The notes: generated by a model from the sequence alone, not told the origin. A DNA stretch of 64,000 bases from Eubacterium pyruvativorans (GCF_900102225.1 NZ_FNBF01000008.1:1-64000); one strand, 5' to 3'; positions 45,550-54,929 are shown, counted from the stretch's first letter. Translations and numbers: made by a program.

Positions 45550-46722
45550 CTAAGAAAGCAGCTTCTCTGCGGCCCTGAGCTGAGGATCGCTGCTTCCCTT
45601 TCCCCGGTTCACCACATGGTCCGGCGTGATACCCCGGTGGTTGATTTCCCGGCCCTTCGGTGAAAAATATTCCATGGTGGTGAGCCGGAGGCCGGAACCG
45701 TCTCCGAAGTGATACTCGCTCTGCACCACACCCTTCCCGTAGGTTTTCGTTCCCACAACCGGTCCCCCGTGATTATCCTGAACAGCAGAGGCCAGAATCT
45801 CCGAGGCGCTGGCCGTATCACCGTTCACCAGCAGCGCATATTTCATCTTCGTGCAGGTCTCGTCAGAATTGTAATATTTCTTTTTGCCCTCAGCATTCTT
45901 CGTGACTGTAATCGTACCCTCCGGCAGAAGCTGGTCCGCCACATCCACCGCCTGGTCCATGTATCCGCCCCCGTTCCCCCGGAGGTCAATGATCACTTTC
46001 TTCACCCCCCGGTCAGTCAGATCGTCCAGCTCGGAGCGGAAATCATCCGCAGTGTCCTCTGCAAAACGCAAGATGGCAATATATCCGATCTTCGATCCCC
46101 GGAGAACGCCGCCGTAGACGGACTTGCTGTCCAGCTCAGAGCGCAGAATCTTCACGGTATCATCCTTCCCGTCCCGCCGGTATGTGATGCTCACCTCCGT
46201 CTGCTCCCTGCTCCGGATGGCCTGACGGAATCCGGAAACGGAGTGATAGGATTTCCCGTCCACCTTCAGCAGCCGGTCCCCCTTCTTCAGTCCCGCCGCA
46301 TCCGCCGGTGTTCCGTCGTACACATTCTGCAGCACAACATTTCCCCGGCCTTCTTCCTCCATGGAAATGCCGACGCCGTAATACTTCATATTCACCGCAT
46401 CGTCCCAGGATTCCGCCTCTTCCTTCGTCATATAGGCGCTGTACGGGTCGTTCAGACTGTGCACCAGCGCGTGGTACATGGTATCCATCTGTTTCGACTC
46501 GCTGGTCCGGTACAGGCCCTCTGCATTCACCTTCTCCTGGAGCTCGTACAGTTTCTGATAGCGGTTTTTCACAGCGGCCATTTCCTCGTAAGTCTCCCGC
46601 TTCACTTTCACCTCTCCGGTGATCTGGTCATGAACGGCGAATGCCACCACCACCAGGGCAGCGGCAGCCAGCGCAACAGACACCAGAATAATGATGAATT
46701 TCTCTTTCTTGATCTTAATCAC
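45550..46722 (-). CDS. S41 family C-terminal processing peptidase (CtpA-like)
   Basis: 390 aa from GTG at 46722. One N-terminal membrane segment (FIIILVSVALAAAALVVVAF), a helical region, PDZ domain about residues 105-190 (YYGVGISMEEEGRGNVVLQN, ADAAGLKKGDRLLKVDG), then the protease: VIIDLRGNGGG, the Ser in NGDTASASEILASA, the Lys in TYGKGVVQS. Cleaves unfolded or signal-bearing envelope proteins. A TTG at 46734 abuts GGAGG with no spacing, so the GTG 12 nt away is preferred. It overlaps the end of recJ. Confidence 0.9.
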   Translation of the reverse strand: MIKIKKEKFIIILVSVALAAAALVVVAFAVHDQITGEVKVKRETYEEMAAVKNRYQKLYELQEKVNAEGLYRTSESKQMDTMYHALVHSLNDPYSAYMTKEEAESWDDAVNMKYYGVGISMEEEGRGNVVLQNVYDGTPADAAGLKKGDRLLKVDGKSYHSVSGFRQAIRSREQTEVSITYRRDGKDDTVKILRSELDSKSVYGGVLRGSKIGYIAILRFAEDTADDFRSELDDLTDRGVKKVIIDLRGNGGGYMDQAVDVADQLLPEGTITVTKNAEGKKKYYNSDETCTKMKYALLVNGDTASASEILASAVQDNHGGPVVGTKTYGKGVVQSEYHFGDGSGLRLTTMEYFSPKGREINHRGITPDHVVNRGKGSSDPQLRAAEKLLS

Positions 46723-48367
46723 GTGGATTCTCAACCTCCGCTACCAGCATCTCCAGATAGGATCTGCCGTTCCAAGTTTTCTCCTGCAGGGAACCGGTCA
46801 CCTGCACCGCGCTTCCTCCTGCCTGCTCCAGCACGCTCCGGGCTTCCTCCGCCGCCCGGAAAGCGATGCAGCGCACCCGCCGCATATTCTCCAGCTCCGC
46901 ATCAAAACAAAGATACTTCCCGTTCTCCCCGATCCGGCGCACGCTGTCCGCCGCCGCCCGGAACCGGACCAGCGGCTTTTCGTTCTGACATCCGCAGGGT
47001 TCCAGCAGCGTGAACTGCTCCGCCAGCTCCCGGTTCACCTCATCCGCTTCCAGCACCAGATCCGGAACGATATGCCGCTCCCACAGTTCAGGCTTCCCGG
47101 CCCGAAGCGCCGCTGCCTGCCGGTTCAGATTCGAGCGCAGGGTCTCCAGTGCCCCCGCCTTCATAGTAAAACCACAGGCCGCAGCATGCCCGCCGAAATT
47201 CGTGAACAGTTCCTCATTCTCCTTCAGCATATCATAAAGATTGACCCCTTCGATGCCTCTCCCGGTTCCCTTGTACATCCCGTCACCGATGGGCGTGAGG
47301 ATCACTGCCGGCTTGTAGTACCTGTCCTTCAGTTTCCCGGCGGCAATGCCGGTAACCCCCTCGTTGGCGTCCGGAAGATCCACCGTCAGGAAATCGTCCT
47401 GGCGGAAATCCGATTCCACCCGCCTGACACATTCCTCGTAAATCCGTTCCTGGGCGGATTTCCTGCCGCTGTTGCACCGGATCAGATCTTCCACCCGGGC
47501 GTCCGCCTGCCCGTTGTCCTTTGTCATGAAAAGCTCCGCAGCCAGCCGGGCATGCTCCATGCGTCCCGCAGCATTAATGTGGGGAACGAGGACAAAGGAT
47601 ACATTTTCGGCGGTCACATGACCCGGCTTCAGCCCGCAGGCCCGGATCAGCCGGTCCAGATTCTTCCGCTCCCCGGTGTTGATGACCCGAAGGCCGTATT
47701 TCGCCAGCGTCCGGTTCTCGTCTTTCAGGGGGACGATATCACCGATGGTCCCGATGGCCACCAGATCCAGGGTTCGGGTCAGAACCCGTTTCGGCAGGCC
47801 GGTGACTTCCGACAGAGCCTGGGCCGTCTTGAACGCCACACCGCATCCCGCCAGATAGGGGAACGGGTATGCGCTGTCCGGCCGGGCGGGGTTGATCACC
47901 GGACAGTCCGCCATGCGGTCAGATACGGTGTGATGATCTGTCACCACCACTCCCATGCCAAGAGACCGGGCATAAGCCACCTCATCCACGGAGACACTGC
48001 CGCAGTCCACGGTAACCAGAAAGCCGGCCCCCTGCTCCCGTACCCGGTCGATGGCACCCCGGCTCAATCCGTATCCCTCTCCGAAGCGGGAAGGAATATA
48101 ATACATCAGATTATCGGTGAGCCGGGACAACACCTCCCACAGAATCGTAGTGGAGGTGACGCCGTCGGCATCATAATCACCGAAAATACAGATTTTCTGT
48201 CCGTCCTCGATGGCCGAAAGAATGCAGTCCACTCCTTCTTCCATATCCGGAAGCAGGAAGGGGTCATACGTTCTGCGGGGCTTGTCCGAGAGAAACTCCC
48301 GGATATCCTCCTCCGACTCGATTCCTCTGTTTCTCAGCAGTTCCAGTAATTTCGGTTCCAGTTCCAT
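46715..48367 (-). CDS. recJ: Single-stranded-DNA exonuclease RecJ
   Basis: 550 aa. DHH phosphoesterase: FGDYDADGVTSTTILWEVL, LVTVDCGS, VTDHHTVS; DHHA1 region with FGGHAAACGFTM and an OB-like C-terminal part. Degrades 5' ssDNA in repair. ATG at 48367 is the first in-frame codon with a family-like start; an AAAGGA lies 14 nt upstream, rather far. Placed between an M23 peptidase gene and ctpA, with which it overlaps by 8 bp. Confidence 0.94.
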   Translation of the reverse strand: MELEPKLLELLRNRGIESEEDIREFLSDKPRRTYDPFLLPDMEEGVDCILSAIEDGQKICIFGDYDADGVTSTTILWEVLSRLTDNLMYYIPSRFGEGYGLSRGAIDRVREQGAGFLVTVDCGSVSVDEVAYARSLGMGVVVTDHHTVSDRMADCPVINPARPDSAYPFPYLAGCGVAFKTAQALSEVTGLPKRVLTRTLDLVAIGTIGDIVPLKDENRTLAKYGLRVINTGERKNLDRLIRACGLKPGHVTAENVSFVLVPHINAAGRMEHARLAAELFMTKDNGQADARVEDLIRCNSGRKSAQERIYEECVRRVESDFRQDDFLTVDLPDANEGVTGIAAGKLKDRYYKPAVILTPIGDGMYKGTGRGIEGVNLYDMLKENEELFTNFGGHAAACGFTMKAGALETLRSNLNRQAAALRAGKPELWERHIVPDLVLEADEVNRELAEQFTLLEPCGCQNEKPLVRFRAAADSVRRIGENGKYLCFDAELENMRRVRCIAFRAAEEARSVLEQAGGSAVQVTGSLQEKTWNGRSYLEMLVAEVENPRD

Positions 48368-48482
48368 GATAATCCGGACGTTCCTTTCTGTTAATGGGAT
48401 ATAATGCAGAAGGTCCCGCCAGCCTCCGGCCGGCGGGACTTCCATTCGTTCTGTTTTCGGCCGCAGCTACGGATGACCGCTC

Positions 48483-49568
48483 TTAACGACCGACGTAATT
48501 CATCGGATTGACCGCAGTACCGTTGCGGCGCACCTCAAAGTGGCAGTGCGGACCCGTACTCATGCCGGTAGAGCCGGAGAGGGCGATCAGCTGTCCCTTG
48601 GACACATGCTGTCCCACCTTCACCTTCACCTGGGAGTTATGTCCGTAGATCGTCGTCAGGCCGCTGCCGTGGCTGATGGCCACACAGTATCCGTATCCGC
48701 CGTTCCACCCCGCAATGGTGATCGTTCCGGCCGCCGCCGCATGAACCGGCGTGCCGGTGGCCACAGAAATGTCGATGCCCGGGTGACTTTCGTAGGACCG
48801 CTTCTGTCCGAACGGTGCTGTGATAACTGTGGAAGCAACCGGCCACATGAACCGGCCGCCCTTGTAGCTGGACGGAAGGCTGACCTTGTTCCCGTTGACG
48901 TCGGTGACGGACTTCGCAGCTTCAATCGCATCGATCTTCGCCCGCAGGGCATCCTCTTCCTTCTTCAGCTGCTTATACTGTCGGTTCAGTTCATTTTTCG
49001 ATTCCGTGAGAGTCGCCTTGCTGGACTCAAGCTGGGACTGCTTCTTGGTGAGTTCCTCTTTCTGCTTCTTCAGATCCGTTTCCCGCTCCTGAATCTGTTT
49101 TTTCTTTTCCTTGATCTCGTCCAGAACGGTCTGATCGTTCCGGTAGATGTCCTGGACCATCTCCACGTTGGTGACCAGCTCCGAAACGCTGCGGGAACCC
49201 AGAATGATCTCGATATAGCCCACAGTTCCGTTCTTGTACATCGCCCGAACCCGGGCGCTCAGATTATTCTTCTGTTTCTCCAGATCAGCCCTGGCCGCAT
49301 TCAGTTCCACGGTGGTGGCCCGGAGTTTCCGGTCCTTCTTCTCCACCTGCTTGTCCAGTTTCCGGATGGTTTTCTTCTGGGTCTTAATCTTGTCCTGCAG
49401 ATCCTTCATCTGATTGTAGACTTTCTGTTTCTGCTTCGTGACAGTATCCAGCTTCTGTTTCGCCGCCTTCTCCGACGTCTTCGCATATCCCGTTACCGGG
49501 AAGAAAGTGACACAAAGCGCCGCAATCAGCACGGATGCAATCAGTTTTCGGTTGAATTTTCCAGTCAT
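48483..49568 (-). CDS. EnvC-like M23 (LytM) peptidase with coiled coil
   Basis: 361 aa. Signal peptide 1-29 (LIASVLIAALCVTFFPVTGYA). Coiled coil rich in K/Q/E about 32-225 (e.g. VTKQKQKVYNQMKDLQDKIK) with VGYIEIILGSRSVSELVTNV between its halves. LytM domain 245-361 with HPGIDISV, YGHNS and HCHFEV supplying the zinc-binding His and Asp. It is probably the FtsEX-activated cell-wall hydrolase, as ftsEX lies directly upstream. ATG follows AAAGGAGG. Confidence 0.92.
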   Translation of the reverse strand: MTGKFNRKLIASVLIAALCVTFFPVTGYAKTSEKAAKQKLDTVTKQKQKVYNQMKDLQDKIKTQKKTIRKLDKQVEKKDRKLRATTVELNAARADLEKQKNNLSARVRAMYKNGTVGYIEIILGSRSVSELVTNVEMVQDIYRNDQTVLDEIKEKKKQIQERETDLKKQKEELTKKQSQLESSKATLTESKNELNRQYKQLKKEEDALRAKIDAIEAAKSVTDVNGNKVSLPSSYKGGRFMWPVASTVITAPFGQKRSYESHPGIDISVATGTPVHAAAAGTITIAGWNGGYGYCVAISHGSGLTTIYGHNSQVKVKVGQHVSKGQLIALSGSTGMSTGPHCHFEVRRNGTAVNPMNYVGR

Positions 49569-49593
49569 GCCGCCTCCTTTTCTTTCCGGGGAG

Positions 49594-50484
49594 TTACTTG
49601 TCCAGGAACTTTCTCATCGAGATGATACTGCCGGTGGATCCGATTCCGATCCCCACTGCCAGGAAGATGAGGATCAGATTGCTGGCGAGATATCCTGCCG
49701 GCACCATCGGTGCAGACAGAATCGTCATCACCCGGACCCCCATGAAGTCCACCACCCTTGCGTAGAATGCATACAGCGCCAGAGAAGAGATCAGCGATGA
49801 AAAGATGCCGATGATGATGCCCTCCACCAGGAACGGTCCCCTTATAAACCAGTTCGTGGCGCCGATATATTTCATAATGGAAATCTCCCGGGCACGGGCG
49901 AACACCGTCAGCTTGATGGTATTGGATACAACCACAACGGACACCGCTACCAGGAAGATCATGATCACCAGCATGGCGATCTGCAGGAAACTGGTGACCT
50001 TCGTCAGCTTGTCCACCGTCTCCTTGTAATACTTCGTACTCTCCACCCCTGTGGTCCGCTTCGCAATGGCATTGATATTATTCGCCGCCTTCAGATTATC
50101 CACCTTCACCAGAATGGAATTCGGCAGCGGGTTCGAATCCAGGGAATTCAGCAGATAGCCGTTTTCTCCCCAGCGCTCCTTCATGATCTGCATCGCCTGC
50201 TCTTTCGAACGGTATTTCACTTCCGAAACACCGTCCGTCTGCTTGAACGTGTTCATGATCTGTTCCGCACTGGACTCCGTCACATTGTCATCCAGATACA
50301 CCTCCACCTGGTCGTAATCCTGCCGGACCACTTCTGTAAACACATTGACGTTGACGGAAATAATGAAAAACAGGCCGAGGATCAGCATCATCGCCGTAAT
50401 GGCGAAGACGGAGGCAAGGCTCATACCCTTGTTCCGGAAGATCTGCTGAAGAGCCTGTCTGATGTTATAGATCGCCCTTCTCAT
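49594..50484 (-). CDS. ftsX: Cell division ABC transporter-like permease FtsX
   Basis: 296 aa, four membrane segments: one near residue 25-45, an extracytoplasmic domain of about 120 residues (VEVYLDDNVTESSAEQIMNT etc.) and three at the end. Cytoplasmic FARAREISIMKYIGATNWFI is the family signature. Couples FtsE ATP turnover to a wall hydrolase outside. Starts in a 4-bp overlap with ftsE (ATGA). Confidence 0.95.
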   Translation of the reverse strand: MRRAIYNIRQALQQIFRNKGMSLASVFAITAMMLILGLFFIISVNVNVFTEVVRQDYDQVEVYLDDNVTESSAEQIMNTFKQTDGVSEVKYRSKEQAMQIMKERWGENGYLLNSLDSNPLPNSILVKVDNLKAANNINAIAKRTTGVESTKYYKETVDKLTKVTSFLQIAMLVIMIFLVAVSVVVVSNTIKLTVFARAREISIMKYIGATNWFIRGPFLVEGIIIGIFSSLISSLALYAFYARVVDFMGVRVMTILSAPMVPAGYLASNLILIFLAVGIGIGSTGSIISMRKFLDK

Positions 50485-51197
50485 TCTCCGAATACCTCCT
50501 CGTCGTTAAATTTTCCTTTCTCCTCATACCCGTACTGGCCGAACTCGTCCCGGACGATGTGCCCGGATTCGATGGCCACAACCCGCTTGTTCATCTTGTC
50601 CACGATGTCCTTCGCATGGGTTACCATGACCACCGTCGTGCCGGTGGCGTTGATCTCGTCCAGCAGCTGCATGATGCCGTCCGCCGTAATCGGATCCAGA
50701 TTTCCCGTGGGCTCGTCAGCGATCAGCACCCGGGGATTATTGATAATCGCCCGTGCAATGGCCACACGCTGCTGTTCACCGGCAGACAGCTCCTGGGGAT
50801 ACCGCTTCGCCTTGTCTTCGATTCCCACCAGGCGCAGCACCTCCGGCACCCTGCGCTTGATGGTCCTCCTGCGCTTATGCAGAATCTCCATGGCAAACGC
50901 CACATTCTCGAACACCGTCTTCTTCGGAAGAAGACGGAAATCCTGGAATACGATCCCGATCCGCCGCCGAAGCTGCGGAATCTGACGGTTGCTCATTTCC
51001 GTTACATTGAACTTGCCGACCTTGATCTCGCCGGCATCTGCTTCGATCTCTTTCAGTATCAGGCGGATGAACGTGGACTTGCCGGCACCGCTTGGGCCTA
51101 CCAGGAAAACGAAATCGCCGTCTTCGATGTCGATATTCGCATCCTCCAGTCCGATGTTCCCGTCGTACATTTTCGTTACGTTCTTAAATGATATCAT
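50481..51197 (-). CDS. ftsE: Cell division ATP-binding protein FtsE
   Basis: 238 aa. Walker A GPSGAGKSTFIRLIL, Q-loop VFQDFRLLP, signature LSAGEQQRVAIARAI, Walker B VLIADEPTGNLDP, switch MVTHAKDIV. The C-terminal tail is acidic and slightly longer than in many homologues. The ribosome binding site is poor (AAAGACCTGATTC). A TATAAT-like -10 is present upstream and a CTTAAGAAACCTTAAG site lies about 165 bp upstream. Confidence 0.96.
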   Translation of the reverse strand: MISFKNVTKMYDGNIGLEDANIDIEDGDFVFLVGPSGAGKSTFIRLILKEIEADAGEIKVGKFNVTEMSNRQIPQLRRRIGIVFQDFRLLPKKTVFENVAFAMEILHKRRRTIKRRVPEVLRLVGIEDKAKRYPQELSAGEQQRVAIARAIINNPRVLIADEPTGNLDPITADGIMQLLDEINATGTTVVMVTHAKDIVDKMNKRVVAIESGHIVRDEFGQYGYEEKGKFNDEEVFGE

Positions 51198-51360
51198 GAA
51201 TCAGGTCTTTCTTCTCCGTGTCAGTTATTCGAGCAGTACCCCGGAATATCCCACAGACGGGGTTCTCTCTTTCTGCCGATCTGTTTAATATTATACTCAA
51301 TACACGAATGATTCGGTTTACCCACTTACAAACCTCACCCATTGTAGCACAATATCACCT

Positions 51361-51376
51361 CTTAAGAAACCTTAAG
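51361..51376. promoter_or_regulatory. CTTAAGAAACCTTAAG site upstream of ftsE
   Basis: Differs at one base from the 16-mer in the GH25 gene promoter (12040-12055). Overlaps the stop of the ParA-like gene. A shared cell-envelope regulator is possible; as a hairpin it has too short a loop and no T-tract to be a convincing terminator. Confidence 0.4.
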
Positions 51377-52271
51377 AGTTTCTTTTCTTTGTGTTGTTTT
51401 CGTGAACGGTTCTGCTCCCGCTGCACCCGCCGGTGCCGCCGTTTTCGGGTCCGTCATGCTTCCCGGGCAGGTACGTCTCTGCCTCCGGGAAGGCCTCCCA
51501 TATCCTGCGGAGTGCCGGATCCAGCGCCTTCCGAAAATGTTCCTCTTCATAATGAATCCGGCAGCAGAACTCATTGCCATACGCAATTTCCGCCGGCACA
51601 TCCGGTACTTCCAGTATGTGTCCGCTTTCCAGAAATCGACGGACCTGGCGCCGGGATATGCCACGGTTCATCCGGTTAATGATCCATGTAAACCGCCCTG
51701 CCATCTCCCGTTCCAGGGATTTCAGAAGTGCAAAAGACTTTCTGTTCGTCATCATGCGGCAAGGCATGGGATCCATCACAGCCACCAGATAATCCATGTC
51801 TGCAATCCATTCCTTCCATCCCGGATCCCGCCGGAGATCCATATCAAAAACAACATAATCCCCTCGGGGCGCCTGCATCAGTCTCCCCTTCATGGCCCCA
51901 TCCAGTACAATTTCCCGCTCCACATCTTCCGGCGTAATCAGGATCCAGTTCACGCCCTTCTCCAGATTCCGGATTTCCCGAACCGGCTCTCCCATCGCCA
52001 GTTTCTGATATACATCGGTGAAGGTCCGGGGACCGAAGCGCATGGTCATGCCGCAGGATTCAAAAAACAGCCCCTCCGCCTCCCTGGGGTCGGCGCATTC
52101 CACAAACGACACACTGTTTCCATTCCCGGCAAGAAACAGCGCCAGCCCGGATGCCACCGTAGTGGTGCCGGCGCAGTGACTCATTCCTGCGACGGCAATT
52201 CGCTTCTGCTCTGTATGATTCCACCCCGACCGGGTTCTTTCCCGGAGAAACATCCTTTCGATCGTTCCCAT
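51372..52271 (-). CDS. ParA/MinD-like ATPase with degenerate P-loop
   Basis: 299 aa. RIAVAGMSHCAGTTTVASGL (residues 24-43) has the shape of a ParA/MinD Walker A, but Thr replaces the lysine before the TT pair and there is no K at the deviant position. VSFVECADPREAEGLFFESC, DYVVFDMDLRRDPGWKEW and YLVAVMDPMPCRMMTNRKSF follow the order of a SIMIBI-class ATPase; WIINRMNRGISRRQVRRFL fits its last strand. Tail is Gly/Ser/Asn-rich. ATG at 52271 follows GGAAGGGAG. Adjacent to ftsEX, no ParB seen. Role unknown. Confidence 0.75.
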   Translation of the reverse strand: MGTIERMFLRERTRSGWNHTEQKRIAVAGMSHCAGTTTVASGLALFLAGNGNSVSFVECADPREAEGLFFESCGMTMRFGPRTFTDVYQKLAMGEPVREIRNLEKGVNWILITPEDVEREIVLDGAMKGRLMQAPRGDYVVFDMDLRRDPGWKEWIADMDYLVAVMDPMPCRMMTNRKSFALLKSLEREMAGRFTWIINRMNRGISRRQVRRFLESGHILEVPDVPAEIAYGNEFCCRIHYEEEHFRKALDPALRRIWEAFPEAETYLPGKHDGPENGGTGGCSGSRTVHENNTKKRNS

Positions 52272-52295
52272 ACCCCACTCCCTTCCTGATGCATG

Positions 52296-52450
52296 ACGCT
52301 TCCCTGCAGGCGCAGCGCTTCACTTCCCACACTGCCTGCAGGCGCAGCGCTCTGCTGCCACCGCACGCGCAAGCGCAGCGCTCTGCTGCCAACGCACTCG
52401 CAAGCACAGCGCTTCACTTCCAACGCACTCGCAGGCGCAGCGTTCAACTT
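52296..52450. repeat. 31-nt-period tandem repeat, island C
   Basis: Five imperfect copies with CAGCGC at 52313, 52345, 52376, 52407 and CAGCGT at 52438 (period 31-32). The unit reads GCAGCGCTYTGCTGCC or GCAGCGCTTCACTTCC followed by AACGCACTCGCAAG. It begins 25 bp upstream of the ParA-like gene. The whole unit is conserved, so it is not a CRISPR. Confidence 0.85.
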
Positions 52451-52529
52451 CCATATTTTACCACGCCGCCAAATTTTTTACAATATCTACCATATGATAT
52501 GGCTCTGAAAGGAATGCATATCTCTGAAA

Positions 52530-52950
52530 AGTGCGGAATCACCTATTTCGGCCGATTCCGCACCCGAATTTACGCTGAACGGGGTGCGAAAACAAAAGAA
52601 AATCCCGATTAATATATAGAATGCCGGCCCAAAGGTGCGAAACGACCACATTCTCCCGTTTCCGCACCCGAAAAACAGGATGGGCCGGATGCCCGCCTGA
52701 AGTATTTAGCTGTTTTTATGGAAAATTTTCCCACCATCGTAAGTAAATATGCACACTTTTTAATTGATATACCCACCCGAGGATTCCCGGGAAATAAAAT
52801 TACGATCTGAAAATCCCTGCCGGTTCCGGGCATGTGCGAAAATCCACAAAATACGATTATCGCACCTGCGATATTCGGTTCCCCTCCAGCGGTACCGGAA
52901 AGCGACGAAAAAAGGGTGCGATAATCGCCAAAATCGCGATTATCGCACCC
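52530..52950. repeat. GGTGCG/CGCACC hairpin cluster, island C
   Basis: Five units. 52531-52563: GTGCGGAATC/GATTCCGCAC. 52583-52610: A/T-rich element (GTGCGAAA, AAATC, GATT, AATAT). 52634-52668: GGTGCGAAACG/CGTTTCCGCACC with one bulge. 52834-52865: GTGCGAAAATC/GATTATCGCAC. 52914-52950: 15-bp perfect stem GGGTGCGATAATCGC and its complement. GTGCG spacings 0, 53, 104 and 82 mirror island B. No gene recognised between 52272 and 53025. Confidence 0.88.
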
Positions 52951-53025
52951 TTCTGCGGCCACTCGTCCGCCATTTCCCAGCTTTCCCAGCTTCCACAGCC
53001 ATATGGCCGCACTTCTGTTCTCCGA

Positions 53026-53955
53026 TTAATACAGTTCTCTGACTGCCTGAACGATGTCCGCCGCAGTCATGCCGTACTTCTCCAGCAGCTCATCCGGCTT
53101 GCCGGACTCGCCGAACGTATCCTGCTGTCCCACCATGCGGATCGGCACCGGGCAGTTTCTGGAAGTCACTTCCGCCACGGCGCTTCCCAGACCGCCGATG
53201 ATCGAATGTTCCTCTGCCGTCACAATTCTGCCGGTCTCCTTCGCCGCCTTCAGGATGATTTCCTCATCCAGCGGCTTCAGGGTATGGATGTCGATGACGC
53301 GGACGTCGATTCCCTCGCCCTCCAGGATGGAAGCTGCCTCCATTGCTGCAGATACCATGATGCCGGTGGCGATAACCGTCACATCCTTGCCCGGACGCAG
53401 TTCGTTGCCCTTGCCCAGCTTGAGCGGCGCCGTTTCATCGTAGAAAACCGGCACAGCCGCTCTGCCCAGACGGACATACGCCGGTCCGTCCATTTCCACC
53501 ACCTGCTTCAGCAGAATCTTGGCGCTGGCAGCATCGCACGGATTGACAACAGTCATGCCCGGGATCGTTCTCATGAGAGCCAGATCCTCGAAAGTCTGGT
53601 GTGTCGCACCGTCTTCGCCGACCGTAATGCCTGCATGGGTGGCACAGACCTTCACGTTCGCATGGGTATATCCGATGGAATTACGAATAATCTCGAATCC
53701 TCTTCCCGCCGCAAACATAGCAAAGGAGGAGGCACACACAGTCTTTCCGGACAGAGCCAGGCCTGCCGCAGCGCCCATCATATCCTGCTCCGCAATACCG
53801 AAATTGAAGAAGCGGTCCGGATACTCCGAGCCGAAACTCTTCGTTTTCGTGGAACCGGACAGGTCAGCGTCCAGGACCACCAGGTTCGGATTCGCCTTGC
53901 CTTCTTCCACCAGGAACTCGCCATAAGCGGCTCTCGTTGCGATCTTGTTAGCCAT
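53026..53955 (-). CDS. Transketolase, C-terminal subunit
   Basis: 309 aa. Pyrimidine-binding and C-terminal domains of a split transketolase: NLVVLDADLSGSTKTKSFGS, RFFNFGIAEQDMMGAAAGLA with the catalytic Glu, HAGITVGEDGATHQTFEDLA, and EEHSIIGGLGSAVAE. Pairs with the N-terminal subunit just upstream to interconvert pentose-phosphate sugars. ATG at 53955 overlaps the upstream stop (TAATG) and has GGGAGG 9 nt before it. Confidence 0.95.
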   Translation of the reverse strand: MANKIATRAAYGEFLVEEGKANPNLVVLDADLSGSTKTKSFGSEYPDRFFNFGIAEQDMMGAAAGLALSGKTVCASSFAMFAAGRGFEIIRNSIGYTHANVKVCATHAGITVGEDGATHQTFEDLALMRTIPGMTVVNPCDAASAKILLKQVVEMDGPAYVRLGRAAVPVFYDETAPLKLGKGNELRPGKDVTVIATGIMVSAAMEAASILEGEGIDVRVIDIHTLKPLDEEIILKAAKETGRIVTAEEHSIIGGLGSAVAEVTSRNCPVPIRMVGQQDTFGESGKPDELLEKYGMTAADIVQAVRELY

Positions 53956-54782
53956 TACCACTCACCTCCCAGCTGCTTGACAGCGCTCTTCGCTTCTTCC
54001 TCACTCGGCGCCTTGCCGTGCCATCCGGCCTGATCTTCCATGAAATCCACGCCTTTGCCCTTCACAGTCTTCGCCACAATGACCGTAGGCTGTCCCTTCG
54101 TCGCCTTCGCTTCGTCCAGCGCATCGAAGATCTGACGGAAGTCGTGGCCGTCAATCATAATGGCCTTCCAACCGAAGGCACGGAATTTCTCGTCGATCGG
54201 CGTCACTTTCATGACATCATCATTCCGTCCGTCGATCTGCAGACCGTTCCAGTCCACAATTGCGGTCAGATTGTCCAGCTGATAGTGGGCAGCAGCCATC
54301 GCCGCTTCCCAGACGATGCCTTCCTGCAGCTCGCCGTCTCCCAGCAGGGTGTAAATCCGTCCGTCGGAATGGTCCATCTTCCCTGCCAGCGCCATGCCTA
54401 CAGAAGCGGAAATTCCCTGACCCAGGGAGCCTGTGGACATCTCAACACCCGGCACGTAGTGCATATTCGCATGGCCCTGGAACTTGCTGCCCAGCTTCCG
54501 CAGGGACATCATCTTCTCCACCGGGAAGTAACCTCTCTCCGCCAGTGCGGCATACTGAATCGGCGCCGCATGGCCCTTCGACAGAACGAACTTATCCCTT
54601 CCTTCCATTTCCGGGTTCTCCGGATCGATATTCATCTCTCCGAAATAAAGCGCAGTGACGATGTCCGCCGCTGACAGCGAGCCGCCCGGATGACCGGAGC
54701 CCGCGTGATAAACCGCCTTCACTGCATCGATGCGCAGCTGAGCGGCGATTTTCTCGTAGTACTCAATGTTTTCTCTCTGCAT
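53955..54782 (-). CDS. Transketolase, N-terminal subunit
   Basis: 275 aa, the thiamine-diphosphate-binding half: AGSGHPGGSLSAADIVTALY, DKFVLSKGHAAPIQYAALAE, GSLGQGISASVGMALAGKM and GDGELQEGIVWEAAMAAAH followed by DWNGLQIDG. Split two-subunit transketolases are usual in anaerobic Firmicutes. ATG at 54782 follows AAAGGAAC; upstream in-frame sequence to 54869 is not conserved. Confidence 0.95.
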   Translation of the reverse strand: MQRENIEYYEKIAAQLRIDAVKAVYHAGSGHPGGSLSAADIVTALYFGEMNIDPENPEMEGRDKFVLSKGHAAPIQYAALAERGYFPVEKMMSLRKLGSKFQGHANMHYVPGVEMSTGSLGQGISASVGMALAGKMDHSDGRIYTLLGDGELQEGIVWEAAMAAAHYQLDNLTAIVDWNGLQIDGRNDDVMKVTPIDEKFRAFGWKAIMIDGHDFRQIFDALDEAKATKGQPTVIVAKTVKGKGVDFMEDQAGWHGKAPSEEEAKSAVKQLGGEW

Positions 54783-54929
54783 ACTGTTCCTTTCCCAGGC
54801 GCTGCGGCGCAGCGTCGAAAATATATCTTCGTAAGTTTTTATAATGAACTCATATGATGAACATGTCAATCTTTTCGGTTTTTTCGGCGGTTCCGGGACA
54901 AAAAATCCCCGGGCAGCCGCTCGGAAACG

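Noticed and set aside
51361-51376. Intrinsic terminator of the ParA-like gene at the CTTAAG inverted repeat
   Set aside because: Stem is A/T-rich with a 4-nt loop and no proper T-tract; the match to the GH25 promoter motif makes a regulatory site more likely.
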